From NCBI RefSeq assembly GCF_014639255.1, contig NZ_BMFV01000001.1, positions 1-64,000 of the forward strand: a DNA stretch of 64,000 nucleotides. The letters are read 5' to 3'. Positions 8,811-17,259 of this stretch are shown here, one piece after another (position 1 is the first letter of the stretch; every line of letters begins with the position of its first letter). The DNA is from Pullulanibacillus pueri (GTDB lineage Bacteria > Bacillota > Bacilli > Bacillales > Sporolactobacillaceae). The notes under the pieces were generated by a model. The model did no database searches, was not told the origin of the DNA, and worked only from the letters and a program-made list of their open reading frames with translations. A program made the position numbers and the translations under genes.

Positions 8811-9032
8811 ATGGGATTAGATCATCACAGTTTCACGTTTTTTCCTTTTGGAGCTCTATTTTGTCTCACACTCTTGTGTTTCGTAGCGGTGCGAGTCTTT
8901 GCTATTCGCTATCGTTACAAAGATTCTAAGCAACAGCGTCGAGATATTCTTGCGATTCTTAAAAGGCGTGTTGCAGAAGGCACTTTGGATGAAGGGGAAT
9001 TTCAGAGATTAAAAGAGCTTCTCTCAAAATAA
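8811..9032 (+). CDS. Small membrane protein with C-terminal SHOCT domain
   Basis: The 73-aa protein has one N-terminal membrane helix (about residues 10-31), a basic segment RYRYKDSKQQRR, and a C-terminal SHOCT motif (LKRRVAEGTLDEGEFQRLKELL). SHOCT is a short oligomerisation motif often found at the ends of bacterial membrane proteins. The start follows AAAGGGGGGAAGTTCA. It is transcribed divergently from the two-component system, which makes it a candidate target or accessory. Function is unknown. Confidence 0.8.
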   Translation: MGLDHHSFTFFPFGALFCLTLLCFVAVRVFAIRYRYKDSKQQRRDILAILKRRVAEGTLDEGEFQRLKELLSK

Positions 9033-9140
9033 AGGGTGGGGGGACAAGTTCAGTATGTGATGGGAAAAAGGGACGTCACCACAAGAAGCATGACGATTGG
9101 GTTTTCCTGACTTGAACGAGAGAGATGAAGAACAAAGAAA

Positions 9141-9170
9141 AGGCGTGCAAAAATTTTTTGCACGTCTTTT
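9141..9170. terminator. Bidirectional terminator
   Basis: The near-perfect stem AGGCGTGCAAAAA/TTTTTTGCACGTC ends in TTTT. It lies between the SHOCT gene and the convergent aldo/keto reductase gene and can end both. Confidence 0.8.
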
Positions 9171-9258
9171 ACTGGGTTTAATGATATATAGGGCACTTCG
9201 TCATTCTATGAAGCTAATGGCATTTTAAAGAGATTTATTTCTACGTTTGGCAGTCCTC

Positions 9259-10251
9259 TTATTTTTCACTGTCTAACATCTTCATTTCACTTTCATTGTA
9301 ACGATCACCCGCAACTTCAGAAGCAGGAATGGCTTGTTCAATTCGCTCGAGGTCCTCTTGGCTGAGCTGTATATTTAGAGCGTCAGTGGCATCTTCAAGT
9401 TGCGATCTTTTTCGAGCGCCAATGAGCGGAATGATATCTTCACCTTGTGCAAGCACCCATGCGATGGCCAATTTAGCGACCGTGGTATGTTTTTCATCGG
9501 CAATTTTTCTTAAGTTCTCAACCAGTTGAAGGTTTTTATCTAGGTTTGCACCTGAAAATCGTGGGGAATGGCTACGGAAGTCTTTTTGATTTGTCGTCCG
9601 TTCTTTGGACCATTTTCCACTTAAAAGACCGCGGGAGAGCACGCCATAAGGATTCAAAGCTATACCCAATTCACGCAAAGTCGGTAGAATATAGGTCTCC
9701 AGATTGCGGCTGAAGAGGGAGTACTCAATTTGCAACCAACTGATGGGATGTACGGCATGCGCACGTCTGACGGTATCTGCACCCGCTTCTGAAAGACCAA
9801 TGTGTTTAACATATCCTGCTTTGACCATGTCAGAAATAGCGCCCACTGTTTCTTCAATGGGGACATTAGGATCCACACGTGCAGGCTGATAGAGGTCAAT
9901 ATAATCGACACCGAGGCGCTGAAGTGTATAGGCTAGGAAGTTTTTCACGGCTTCTGGTCGGGCATCATAGCCGATAAAGCTTTTATCCGGAGAACGCATC
10001 GCGCCGAATTTAACAGAGATAAAGGCATTCTCTCGTTTACCTTTTAATGCTTCACCAAGAAGGAGTTCATTATGACCTACGCCATAAAAATCGCCAGTAT
10101 CGAAAAGCGTTATGCCTTTTTCTAGAGCCTCATGGATCGTCGCTATACTTTCAGTACGATCTGTTTCTCCGTAAAAGTCCGACATTCCCATACAGCCGAG
10201 CCCAATCTGGGAAACGAATGGCCCTCCTTGTCCAATCCTTCTTTTATCCAA
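9259..10251 (-). CDS. Aldo/keto reductase
   Basis: The 330-aa protein is a TIM-barrel NADPH-dependent aldo/keto reductase of the plant auxin-induced/YajO-like group. Visible landmarks are the N-terminal GLGCMGMSDFYG, the Asp-Tyr catalytic pair in LFDTGDFYG, the lysine in FISVKFG, and the cofactor region GARKRSQLEDATDAL near the C-terminus. The start is TTG at 10251, with AGGAGG 8 bases upstream; the nearby ATG reads into a stop after four codons. It is a single-gene unit. The substrate is unknown. Confidence 0.92.
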   Translation of the reverse strand: MDKRRIGQGGPFVSQIGLGCMGMSDFYGETDRTESIATIHEALEKGITLFDTGDFYGVGHNELLLGEALKGKRENAFISVKFGAMRSPDKSFIGYDARPEAVKNFLAYTLQRLGVDYIDLYQPARVDPNVPIEETVGAISDMVKAGYVKHIGLSEAGADTVRRAHAVHPISWLQIEYSLFSRNLETYILPTLRELGIALNPYGVLSRGLLSGKWSKERTTNQKDFRSHSPRFSGANLDKNLQLVENLRKIADEKHTTVAKLAIAWVLAQGEDIIPLIGARKRSQLEDATDALNIQLSQEDLERIEQAIPASEVAGDRYNESEMKMLDSEK

Positions 10252-10589
10252 TGGACATACCTCCTTTTTAATTTCTACATATTAACAAACTGAATGAGAA
10301 AGAACAACTATTTGAACAGGGGATTGGCTGTAGCTTTTACCTTGAGCGACAAGGCTTTAGAGCAGAGACGTGAGAAGAAACCTTGTTGCGTCAAAAGCAG
10401 AGCTCTCTTCTAATAGAATCAAAAGCGACCTTATCAAAGCAAGAAAACTCTTCCCTTGTTTTTGCCCTGGCGAGCATATACCTCCTTTTTACGAATATCA
10501 TGTTATGTTCGTAATAGAGCAGGGTATTAGAGTTATAGACGACAATCATTATATAATGATAGAAAGTAAACCAAGAATGAGGGATGATC
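10252..10589. other. Intergenic region, no gene seen
   Basis: This 338-bp gap lies between divergent genes. Overlapping frames of 66-79 codons occur on both strands but have no ribosome site or recognisable content. A TATAAT at about 10554 on the plus strand may serve the DinB gene. Confidence 0.5.
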
Positions 10590-11057
10590 ATGGATCAAAC
10601 GGTATTTAAGCCACTTGAATTTGTACGACAACGAACCATCAATGCAGTAAAAGACCTCTCTGATAAGACATTAGACACTGTTCCAAAAGGGTTCAATAAC
10701 AACATCCGATGGAATTTAGGACATGTCTATGTCGTTCAAGAAAGATTTGCCTTTCAAACAACCGGAGAAACGGTGCAAATTCCCGAAAACTACCTACGTT
10801 TATTCTCTCCGGGGACTAAACCTGCCGATTGGAACGAACAGGTGCCAACGCTAGAGGAATTGCTCAAAGCGCTTGAGGAACAAGCCCAACGCATCCAGGA
10901 AACCTTTCAAAATCGTTTGGATGAACAGGTTAAAAAGCCGTTTACAACGGGGAGTGGTCTTACCCTAAACACCGTAGGGGAATTACTGACGTTCTCACTC
11001 TACCATGAGGGCATGCACTTTCAAACAATCAGCCTCCTCAAGCGATTTTCAGAATAG
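10590..11057 (+). CDS. DinB-family protein
   Basis: The 155-aa four-helix-bundle protein carries the DinB-type metal-binding histidines: one in NLGHVYVVQERF and a C-terminal HEGMHFQTI (HxxxH). The family (DinB_2/YfiT-like) includes metal-dependent thiol transferases and hydrolases; the reaction here is unknown. I place the start at ATG 10590, six bases after GAGGG, rather than the ATG two codons earlier, which abuts the ribosome site. It is monocistronic. Confidence 0.88.
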   Translation: MDQTVFKPLEFVRQRTINAVKDLSDKTLDTVPKGFNNNIRWNLGHVYVVQERFAFQTTGETVQIPENYLRLFSPGTKPADWNEQVPTLEELLKALEEQAQRIQETFQNRLDEQVKKPFTTGSGLTLNTVGELLTFSLYHEGMHFQTISLLKRFSE

Positions 11058-11414
11058 GGACATAGGGTCAGGTTTCTTGTCCCACTGATTAAGCTTTAGT
11101 GCTAAGGGTTCACGTTTTAAATAAATTTCAGATCTACATCCTTGGCCATGTTCTCTTGAAGAGAGCTGGCTCGATGGAAGAGAATGCCGCCTAATGCAAA
11201 TATAGGCGGTTTGTTTTTGTCCTCTTTAGAATGAAGACATTGAACTGGTTGTTTCGATGCAAATATGGAAGTCTTGTATTCAACCCATTACATAAAACAG
11301 AAGAATATGGAAAATGTCAATGGTGATACTTAAGACTTGTGATTGCTTTTAGTTTAGTTTAAAATTAATCACAGATATTAAAGGTCTTTAATATGTTTTA
11401 AAAAGGTGATCTGT
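11058..11414. other. Intergenic region with terminator and operator
   Basis: A stem-loop CCGCCTA...TAGGCGG followed by TTTGTTTTTG (11187-11218) is a probable terminator for the DinB gene. The palindrome at 11375-11394 controls the Rrf2 gene. Nothing else is recognisable. Confidence 0.6.
11375..11394. promoter_or_regulatory. Rrf2-type operator, copy 1
   Basis: The palindrome ATATTAAAGGTCTTTAATAT has perfect 9-bp arms around GT. It lies 20 bases before the Rrf2 start, and a related site lies at 11866-11885 before the next gene, as expected for an autoregulating repressor with one neighbouring target. Confidence 0.75.
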
Positions 11415-11837
11415 ATGAAATATTCGAAAGCGACAAATTATGCCTTACACACAATGGTTTATTTAACCTTAGCACCCAAAGGGAAGTCTGTTGGCGTCGA
11501 GCAATTGGCTAAAATTCAAGATCTTTCGCCTACATATCTCTCGAAGATTTTAACAAAGCTCGTTAAAGCGGGACTTATTGAATCAACTCCTGGTGTAAAA
11601 GGGGGATATAGCATTGTCAAACACGCAGGTGATATTTCCTTTTTAGATGTCATACATGCGATTGAAGGGAAGACCTCATTATTCAGTTGTTCTTTGGAGC
11701 ATGAAGATGATGATAGTGGTGAATGTTTAATTGAAAATGTCATGATTGAAGCAGAAAGAAATATGATGGACCAATTGGGCAAAAAGTATATTAAGGATAT
11801 AGCCGAACAGATTGAGTCGAGAATGGAGAGAAAATAG
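11415..11837 (+). CDS. Rrf2-family transcriptional regulator
   Basis: The 140-aa protein has the Rrf2 winged helix (KATNYALHTMVYL, then VEQLAKIQDLSPTYLSKILTKLVKAGLIES and GGYSI). It has two cysteines 14 residues apart in the C-terminal loop (CSLEHEDDDSGEC), a thiol-sensing or metal-binding layout rather than the three-Cys iron-sulfur cluster of IscR. ATG 11415 follows AAAAAGGTGAT; the in-frame GTG at 11406 overlaps that site and is rejected. Shared palindromes before this gene and the flavoprotein gene at 11910 indicate that it regulates both, probably in response to thiol or redox stress. Confidence 0.9.
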   Translation: MKYSKATNYALHTMVYLTLAPKGKSVGVEQLAKIQDLSPTYLSKILTKLVKAGLIESTPGVKGGYSIVKHAGDISFLDVIHAIEGKTSLFSCSLEHEDDDSGECLIENVMIEAERNMMDQLGKKYIKDIAEQIESRMERK

Positions 11838-11865
11838 GCTTATTAATTTTTTATACTAATTATAG

Positions 11866-11885
11866 ATATTAGGAATCTTTAATAT
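11866..11885. promoter_or_regulatory. Rrf2-type operator, copy 2
   Basis: ATATTAGGAATCTTTAATAT matches the site at 11375-11394 in 16 of 20 positions, with the right arm identical. It lies 24 bases before the flavoprotein start. Confidence 0.7.
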
Positions 11886-11909
11886 ATTTAATTCAAGGAG
11901 GAAGTTAAC

Positions 11910-12812
11910 ATGTTATTAGATTGTGCTATTATTGGTGCGGGACCAGCGGGTCTGAATGCGGCGCTTGTTCTTGCAAGAGCAAAAAAGCAGATTGTTTTGT
12001 TTGATGAAGATCAACCTAGGAATGCGGTCACACACGAATCTCACGGTTTTATAACTAGAGATGGTATTCGACCTTCAGAGTTTAAGCGGATTGCTAAAGA
12101 AGAGCTTAAGAAATATCCCAGCCTATCTATTCAAGAACAACGGGTTATTGATATAAAAAAAGAAAATCACTCCTTTACGATACAAACAAGCGAAGGGCAT
12201 TCCTATCGTTCAAAAAAGGTGATTTTATCTACAGGTCTAAAAGATGTGCTGCCTTCTATAGAAGGTATTGAACAATTTTATGGTACGAGCCTCTTTAGCT
12301 GTCCTTTTTGTGACGGCTGGGAATTACGAGACCGTCCTCTTGTTGTTATTATTTCTGAAGATGAGCATGCCCTTCATTATACAAAAATGATTTTTAATTG
12401 GAGTCAGGATCTTGTGGTCAGTACTAATGGCAAAAAGATTTTTACTGATGAGCAAAAGGCGTTGTTCACTAAGAAAAATATCAAAATCATTGAAGAGAAA
12501 ATTGACAGCTTACAAGGTGAAGAAGGACGCTTACAAAAGGTGAGATTCAAGAATGGACAAGAAATTTTAAGAGAAGGTGGCTTTGTGTTGACAGGGCAAG
12601 AACAGGCGAGTCCACTTGCTGAAAACTTAGGCTGCACCATGAATAAAATGGGAGGCTTTGAAGTCGATCGATTCGGCCGTACATCTGTCGAAGGTGTCTA
12701 TGCCTGTGGGGATACTACATTTACTGAACCTCCGCAATTGATTATAGCAGCGGCTAAGGGAAGTATGACCGCAAGTGGTGTTGTTAATGATGTGATACAT
12801 GAAGAGTTTTAA
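11910..12812 (+). CDS. Thioredoxin-reductase-like FAD/NAD(P)-dependent oxidoreductase
   Basis: The 300-aa flavoprotein has an N-terminal FAD-binding motif (IIGAGPAGLNAALVLAR), a redox-active CPFC in the middle (SCPFCDGWELRD, about residues 131-142) and the C-terminal FAD block GVYACGDTTFTEPPQ. The CxxC position is that of bacterial thioredoxin reductase. The NADPH-binding Rossmann motif that should follow CxxC is weak (VVIISEDEHAL), so the electron donor or partner may differ from canonical TrxB. It is paired with the Rrf2 regulator upstream through a shared operator, so it is probably a stress-induced disulfide reductase. Confidence 0.88.
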   Translation: MLLDCAIIGAGPAGLNAALVLARAKKQIVLFDEDQPRNAVTHESHGFITRDGIRPSEFKRIAKEELKKYPSLSIQEQRVIDIKKENHSFTIQTSEGHSYRSKKVILSTGLKDVLPSIEGIEQFYGTSLFSCPFCDGWELRDRPLVVIISEDEHALHYTKMIFNWSQDLVVSTNGKKIFTDEQKALFTKKNIKIIEEKIDSLQGEEGRLQKVRFKNGQEILREGGFVLTGQEQASPLAENLGCTMNKMGGFEVDRFGRTSVEGVYACGDTTFTEPPQLIIAAAKGSMTASGVVNDVIHEEF

Positions 12813-12847
12813 ACACGCCATAATCTGCTTTAACTATAGACTATGAC

Positions 12848-12900
12848 ACATTCTTCTTCATTAAGGTAAAGAACATGATGATGAAGAAGAATGTTTTTTA
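12848..12900. terminator. Strong bidirectional terminator
   Basis: The 14-bp perfect stem ACATTCTTCTTCAT/ATGAAGAAGAATGT is followed by TTTTTTA. It ends the flavoprotein transcript before the MarR gene. Confidence 0.85.
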
Positions 12901-12920
12901 CTTTATAAATATCGTATAAT

Positions 12921-12943
12921 AAGATATAATCTTAATATAAGAT
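12921..12943. promoter_or_regulatory. Probable MarR operator
   Basis: Three alternating half sites AAGAT/ATCTT form two overlapping palindromes (12921-12933 and 12929-12943). They cover the region just upstream of the MarR start and beside a TATAAT-like -10, consistent with autorepression. Confidence 0.6.
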
Positions 12944-12958
12944 ATTTTTGGAGGGAAT

Positions 12959-13384
12959 ATGTTAAAAGAAATTGAGCAGTTAAATCACCATTGGACAGAT
13001 ATCTACTATCAATTACGCTATAACCATGAGGAAAAAATAACGCACCAAAGCATTCGGATCATGCAAGTGATTGAAAAGGAGAATGAAGTCGGGATAAAAG
13101 AGATCGCTAAAGCCATCCAAGTATCTCACAATACCGCTTCAGAACATATTAAACGTTTAATAGAAAAAAGCTATGTCTTTAAAAGTCGGAGTACCAAGGA
13201 TGAGCGCAAGGTGATATTAAGGCTTACCGACTTGGGCAGCGATGTTTTACATCGCCATTCCAGTCTCGACGAAGAAAAACTGAAACGGCTTCTTTTTGAA
13301 AAAATGAGTGATGAAGAAAGACAACTCATCTTTACTGCTTTTGCCTTAATGCAGGAGCGAGCAAAAACGGTAGGAAGAAATTAA
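12959..13384 (+). CDS. MarR-family transcriptional regulator
   Basis: The 141-aa protein has a MarR winged helix: VGIKEIAKAIQVSHNTASEHIKRLIEKSYVFKSRS followed by the wing KDERKVILRLTDLG at about residues 40-92, with flanking dimerisation helices. The start follows TTGGAGGGAATAT. The GNAT gene begins about 50 bp downstream with no terminator between, so the two are probably co-transcribed and autoregulated. Confidence 0.92.
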   Translation: MLKEIEQLNHHWTDIYYQLRYNHEEKITHQSIRIMQVIEKENEVGIKEIAKAIQVSHNTASEHIKRLIEKSYVFKSRSTKDERKVILRLTDLGSDVLHRHSSLDEEKLKRLLFEKMSDEERQLIFTAFALMQERAKTVGRN

Positions 13385-13433
13385 GAAAAACTTTTTTTAA
13401 CCATTATCAGGATTTTAAAAGGAAGTGAAGAAA

Positions 13434-13892
13434 GTGAATTATCGTAGGGCAACGATTAATGATATAGATACATTAATAGCATTAAGGAAAAAACAATTAG
13501 TCGATGAGGGAATCGAACCTTGTATTAACATTGATTCTGAGCTCCATCTCTTTTTCAAAAATAAACTCAGTGATGAATCATTAATTCAATGGGTAGTAGA
13601 GGATAATGAAGAAATGATCGCATGTGGGGCCGTCATGTTTTATGAATTCCCACCGTCGTATACCAATCAAAGTGGAAAAAAGGCTTATATTACGAATATG
13701 TATACAAAAGAGGCGTACCGGGGAAGGGGCATCGCCACTCGGGTCCTCACGAAATTAGTTGAGGAAGCGAAGGCCTTAGGTGTTATGAAAATATGGCTGG
13801 GAGCTTCTAAATTAGGGAGACCCGTCTATGAAAAGTTTGGTTTCAAAGCCGCTGATGAATGGTTGGAATTTGAGGCCGAAAAGATGTTTTAA
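13434..13892 (+). CDS. GNAT-family N-acetyltransferase
   Basis: The 152-aa GNAT protein has acetyl-CoA-binding motif A in YTKEAYRGRGIATRVLTKLVEEAK (R/QxxGxG/A) and a C-terminal motif B, PVYEKFGFKAADEWLEF. The start is the GTG at 13434, 8 bases after AAGGAAG; the GTG at 13425 overlaps the ribosome site. It sits downstream of MarR, a common pairing. The acceptor substrate is unknown. Confidence 0.88.
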   Translation: MNYRRATINDIDTLIALRKKQLVDEGIEPCINIDSELHLFFKNKLSDESLIQWVVEDNEEMIACGAVMFYEFPPSYTNQSGKKAYITNMYTKEAYRGRGIATRVLTKLVEEAKALGVMKIWLGASKLGRPVYEKFGFKAADEWLEFEAEKMF

Positions 13893-13902
13893 TAAAAAAA
13901 CG

Positions 13903-13933
13903 AAAAAGCTCAGTCCCACTACTGAGCTTTTTT
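13903..13933. terminator. Bidirectional terminator
   Basis: The stem AAAAAGCTCAGT/ACTGAGCTTTTTT separates the convergent GNAT and DUF1129-like genes and is T-rich on both sides. Confidence 0.85.
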
Positions 13934-13963
13934 GATGTACACTGCTTCCTTAAGAGGATAGTC

Positions 13964-14641
13964 CTATTGAGTTATTTGAAACTTTCGATTAATGATTTTA
14001 GAAATAACCATAATGGCCAGACCAGCAAGAAGATAATCGTATCCACCGATTTCAATCCGATAGCCGAAGGATGGCATGAGTCTGGGACAGAAAATAAAGA
14101 TGGCCATTGTAAAAGCACTGATACTTCCGATGACAATACCGTCTTTTATCTTATTAGACCTTTTGAACATGGAGCGCCTGATCCACACAAAAATGAAGGC
14201 AATGGCAGCGAAAATCACACCTGCATCAATGATGAAAGTAAGAAGAGAAGAGCCAATGGCTATTGAAGGATTCACTTGTGTAAAAAAGCTTGCGATGATG
14301 GTGACAGCACCACTTGCTAATGCGAAAAAACCGAGAAACTGAAGGATTAAGTAGCCTATAAAAACGGCTGCACTTTTTCCTTTTTCTTTAGGTAAATGTT
14401 TGATCATGTCATCACAATAAGTTTTTGGGTCGTCACCAAACACGTCTTGGGCTGACTTACCGGCTTCTTGAGCTTCAATTAAATGATCCAATAATTCCAT
14501 GACTAATTCTTCGGTCTGTTGTTCAGAAATGAACAGATGGGTACGGATATATATGAGCATATCCTCATAGTACTTCTCATTTTCCTCTGTCAATTGATTT
14601 CGCTTAAGGTTATTTTCTTCGATTAATTGTTTCGCATGCAT
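13964..14641 (-). CDS. DUF1129/DUF1700-like multi-pass membrane protein
   Basis: The 225-aa protein has an N-terminal cytoplasmic helical domain (about residues 1-85) with a YYEDMLIYIRTH and ELLDHLIEAQEAGKSAQDVFGD pattern typical of DUF1700/DUF1129 proteins, followed by four or five membrane helices. It starts at ATG 14641, one base overlapping the PadR stop (TAATG). PadR-DUF1700/DUF1129 pairs are widespread in Firmicutes, where the membrane protein is the partner or target of the regulator. Its biochemical role is unknown. Confidence 0.75.
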   Translation of the reverse strand: MHAKQLIEENNLKRNQLTEENEKYYEDMLIYIRTHLFISEQQTEELVMELLDHLIEAQEAGKSAQDVFGDDPKTYCDDMIKHLPKEKGKSAAVFIGYLILQFLGFFALASGAVTIIASFFTQVNPSIAIGSSLLTFIIDAGVIFAAIAFIFVWIRRSMFKRSNKIKDGIVIGSISAFTMAIFIFCPRLMPSFGYRIEIGGYDYLLAGLAIMVISKIINRKFQITQ

Positions 14642-14976
14642 TAGTTTAACCCCCAATTAATAATGGTTTCCACGGGTTTTTGAATGCTGTTCCATTCTTG
14701 CTGAAAGGCGATTAAAGCCTCTAAACCTTTTTCTGTCGTTTTATAATACTTTCGCTTAGGCCCAGTTGGCGAAGGCCTCATTTCCCCTTCGATGAACTGC
14801 TCCTTTTGCAGGCGAAGCAGAATAGGATAAATAGACCCTTCACTGACATCATTGAGACCGAAGGCTTGGAGCTTTTGTGACAGCTCATACCCATAAACAC
14901 TTTCCTTATGAATAATGGATAAGATACATCCCTCTAAGATCCCTTTTAACAACTGGCTTCTCATTGCCATATTCAT
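14641..14976 (-). CDS. PadR-family transcriptional regulator
   Basis: The 111-aa PadR winged-helix protein shows GILEGCILSII, YGYELSQKLQAFG, SEGSIYPILLRLQKEQFIEGE and the wing PKRKYYKTTEKGLEAL. I choose ATG 14976 (AAGGG just upstream) rather than a start 35 codons earlier, because the shorter form matches the family length. It is translationally coupled to the downstream membrane protein gene. An inverted repeat at 14997-15035 is a probable autoregulatory site. Confidence 0.88.
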   Translation of the reverse strand: MNMAMRSQLLKGILEGCILSIIHKESVYGYELSQKLQAFGLNDVSEGSIYPILLRLQKEQFIEGEMRPSPTGPKRKYYKTTEKGLEALIAFQQEWNSIQKPVETIINWGLN

Positions 14977-14996
14977 ACATCCCTTATCTATTATGT

Positions 14997-15035
14997 ATAG
15001 CAAGATACCCATTCTAAAATCAGCTATCTTGTTAT
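14997..15035. promoter_or_regulatory. Inverted repeat upstream of padR, probable operator
   Basis: ATAGCAAGATA (14997-15007) and TATCTTGTTAT (15025-15035) form 11-bp arms with one mismatch, 17 bases apart, directly upstream of padR on the minus strand. Confidence 0.6.
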
Positions 15036-15313
15036 GCAAAATAGCTTTGTTCCTAGTGTACATAAATTTTTCTTGAAACACAAGAGGAGGCTATTATGGG
15101 ATACATTATTTGATGAAATTCGACGCTAAAATTAGGAAAAAAGGTGCATCACGAGAAAATTAATCACTTAATATGGATAATTTAGAGACCCTATAGTGAA
15201 AGGGGGCTTGAGTAAGAGAGTGTCTAGTGGGGAAGAAGTGAATATAAAACTGAATTAACGGTCGCATAAATGGAAAGGATGGTTGCCAAGAACAGTTAGA
15301 GGGAAGGGTTTCT
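15036..15313. other. Intergenic region, no gene seen
   Basis: This 278-bp stretch has no open frame or clear signal apart from the ribosome site TAGAGGGAAGGG before the next gene. Confidence 0.5.
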
Positions 15314-15634
15314 ATGATTCTGAGCCTAGCGATTTTAGGTTTAATTATCCTTTACTTTATAGATCAAAAGCAGAAATATGTCACCGTATACGAAGGTAAA
15401 GAATCAACGTTGAGAGAAGCAATGGATTATTATTGGATTCTAAAGGCCAAGCGAATCTCAGTTAAATATCACATGCCATATAACATGCATAATGTCTACT
15501 GCTTTGGATATTACGAAAGTCCGGTACGTCTTCTTGTTCGTAAACAGGATGAGAGAAAGGCTCGGGAAGTCTTAATCAATTTCCGAGCAGAAAAAAGAAG
15601 GATGGAAAGCAATATAACTCAGAGTAATGGGTAA
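15314..15634 (+). CDS. Small membrane-anchored protein with DUF2007-like domain
   Basis: The 106-aa protein has one N-terminal membrane helix (residues 1-16), a KxKYVTVYEG segment and a C-terminal part (SPVRLLVRKQDERKAREVLINF) resembling the DUF2007 putative signal-transduction fold. The ribosome site AGAGGGAAGGG precedes the ATG. Function is unknown; the DUF2007 match rests on pattern only. Confidence 0.65.
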   Translation: MILSLAILGLIILYFIDQKQKYVTVYEGKESTLREAMDYYWILKAKRISVKYHMPYNMHNVYCFGYYESPVRLLVRKQDERKAREVLINFRAEKRRMESNITQSNG

Positions 15635-16040
15635 AGGGAGTCTGAAGGCAGTCGTTCATAAAAAGACATCAATAAAAATTGTGGAATAACCCCGTAGTAT
15701 TGCCTAGTGTTGCAGCAGCTACGGTTTTTTTTGCATTATAAGAAAGCCTTCATGACGTAGGGGGGCAAGGTTTTATGGTAGAAAGACAAGAAACGAAGCC
15801 ACTGGCCATAACACTTGGTGACACCCTTAACCTGTGAGGACAGATGGTGGAACATCAAGCTGTGATTAGCAAAGAGGTAAAGAACATGTCAAGCACGGGC
15901 ACCATAATTTATGGATTTGTACCTAAACACGCCATCACATTTAAAAGTTTTGATTGACACCCTTCGTTAATAGGTTTACTATAATCATTGTACTCAAATT
16001 TGAGTAATTTTATTTTAGTATATAGAGATAAAAGGGTGAT
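15635..16040. other. Intergenic region with terminator and operator
   Basis: A stem CCGTAG...CTACGG followed by eight T (15692-15732) is a clear terminator for the small protein gene. The palindrome at 15991-16006 controls the ABC-2 gene. No other feature is visible. Confidence 0.65.
15991..16006. promoter_or_regulatory. Perfect 16-bp palindrome, probable PadR operator
   Basis: TACTCAAATTTGAGTA is a perfect palindrome just downstream of a TATAAT (15980-15985) and 35 bases before the ABC-2 gene. PadR operators commonly have this kind of A/T-cored symmetry. The PadR-type gene at 17260 is the likely ligand. Confidence 0.75.
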
Positions 16041-17207
16041 ATGATGAGCTTCGGAAAATTTTTAAAGAACCAGGGCGTAATTGCTGCTCTGTTCATGGCA
16101 ATTTTTTACCAAATTATTTTTATGGTGATTTATCTTCCTGGCTATAGCGCTGTACCGAAAAATATTGATGAGTTGCATGTTGCCATCGTCAATGATGACG
16201 ATCATTATGGAAAAGCCATTGCCAAGCAATTGAAAGAATCACTGCCGTTTAAAGAAATTGATACGGATAAAACACTGAAAGAAACTCAAGATTTACTAGA
16301 AGATCGCAAAATAAGCATGGTCATTCATATACCAAGTGATTTTAGTGCGAACTTGCAGAGCACGGAAAACAAGCAACCGAACATCGATTATTATGTGAAT
16401 GGCTCTAATCCAACAATGATTACGAGTACACTCACGAGCATCACGAGTCAAATCGATTCAAAAATCAGTGAGCAATTCTCTGTTAATAAAGCTAAAGGCA
16501 TTTTGACGAATCTCAATGTGCCAGAAAAACAAGCCGATCAGCTTGCCGCTTCTATCGAAAATAGTTTAGATACAAATACCATTACCGTTCATAAAATGCC
16601 TGATGGTATGCACAATCAAATGGCACCCATGTTCTTAACGCTTGTCTCCTATGTAGGAGCCATGATCGCTTCTCTCACCTTATCAGGGGTCTTTAAGGGA
16701 GTAAGTAAAGTTATTGGGAAGTGGAAAGCCATTTTCTATCATCAAACGGTGGCTCTGATCATCGCAGTAATCGCACCGCTGATTGGTATTTCGATTCTCT
16801 ATCTTATCCATGGATATGGTGGCGGAACATTCCTCCAACTTTGGTTCCATCATGCGTTAGAGTTAATTGTGGCCCTTGAATTTACGTCAGTTTTCTGCCT
16901 ACTCTTTGGACAGTTAGGGATGATTATCAATCTACCGATCATGCTCATTCAAGTGATTGCCAATGGTTCTGTTTTACCGCGGGAAATGATGTACCTTCCA
17001 TATAAATTGATGAGCTATATTTCCCCTATGTATTACAGCGTGCAATCTGACTATAGCCTGCTCTTTGGCGGCGGACGCTTAGCCAATTATGAATGGCATT
17101 TGGTATTGATTGGCGTTGTGGTTGTCATTATTAATGTGCTTGTTGTGGCGTTGGTTCATCGTCGAGGAAAAGAAACGCCTACTGAAAGCGTGCCATCCCA
17201 GTCCTAA
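16041..17207 (+). CDS. YhgE/Pip-like ABC-2-type membrane protein (DUF3533)
   Basis: The 388-aa protein has one N-terminal membrane helix (about 13-35), an extracellular domain of about 160 aa and a C-terminal cluster of five or six helices (about 195-375). This is the YhgE/DUF3533 and ABC-2 permease layout. The conserved DELHVAIVNDD after the first helix fits that family. It is followed by a PadR-like regulator gene about 50 bp downstream, and its promoter carries the palindrome at 15991-16006. Such PadR-controlled proteins are often exporters for lipophilic toxins or secretion accessories; no ATPase gene is adjacent. Confidence 0.82.
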   Translation: MMSFGKFLKNQGVIAALFMAIFYQIIFMVIYLPGYSAVPKNIDELHVAIVNDDDHYGKAIAKQLKESLPFKEIDTDKTLKETQDLLEDRKISMVIHIPSDFSANLQSTENKQPNIDYYVNGSNPTMITSTLTSITSQIDSKISEQFSVNKAKGILTNLNVPEKQADQLAASIENSLDTNTITVHKMPDGMHNQMAPMFLTLVSYVGAMIASLTLSGVFKGVSKVIGKWKAIFYHQTVALIIAVIAPLIGISILYLIHGYGGGTFLQLWFHHALELIVALEFTSVFCLLFGQLGMIINLPIMLIQVIANGSVLPREMMYLPYKLMSYISPMYYSVQSDYSLLFGGGRLANYEWHLVLIGVVVVIINVLVVALVHRRGKETPTESVPSQS

Positions 17208-17259
17208 TTTTGTTATGATAGTGGCATGAGCATTGTTTTTATAGGGAGGAGTTTGGAGC

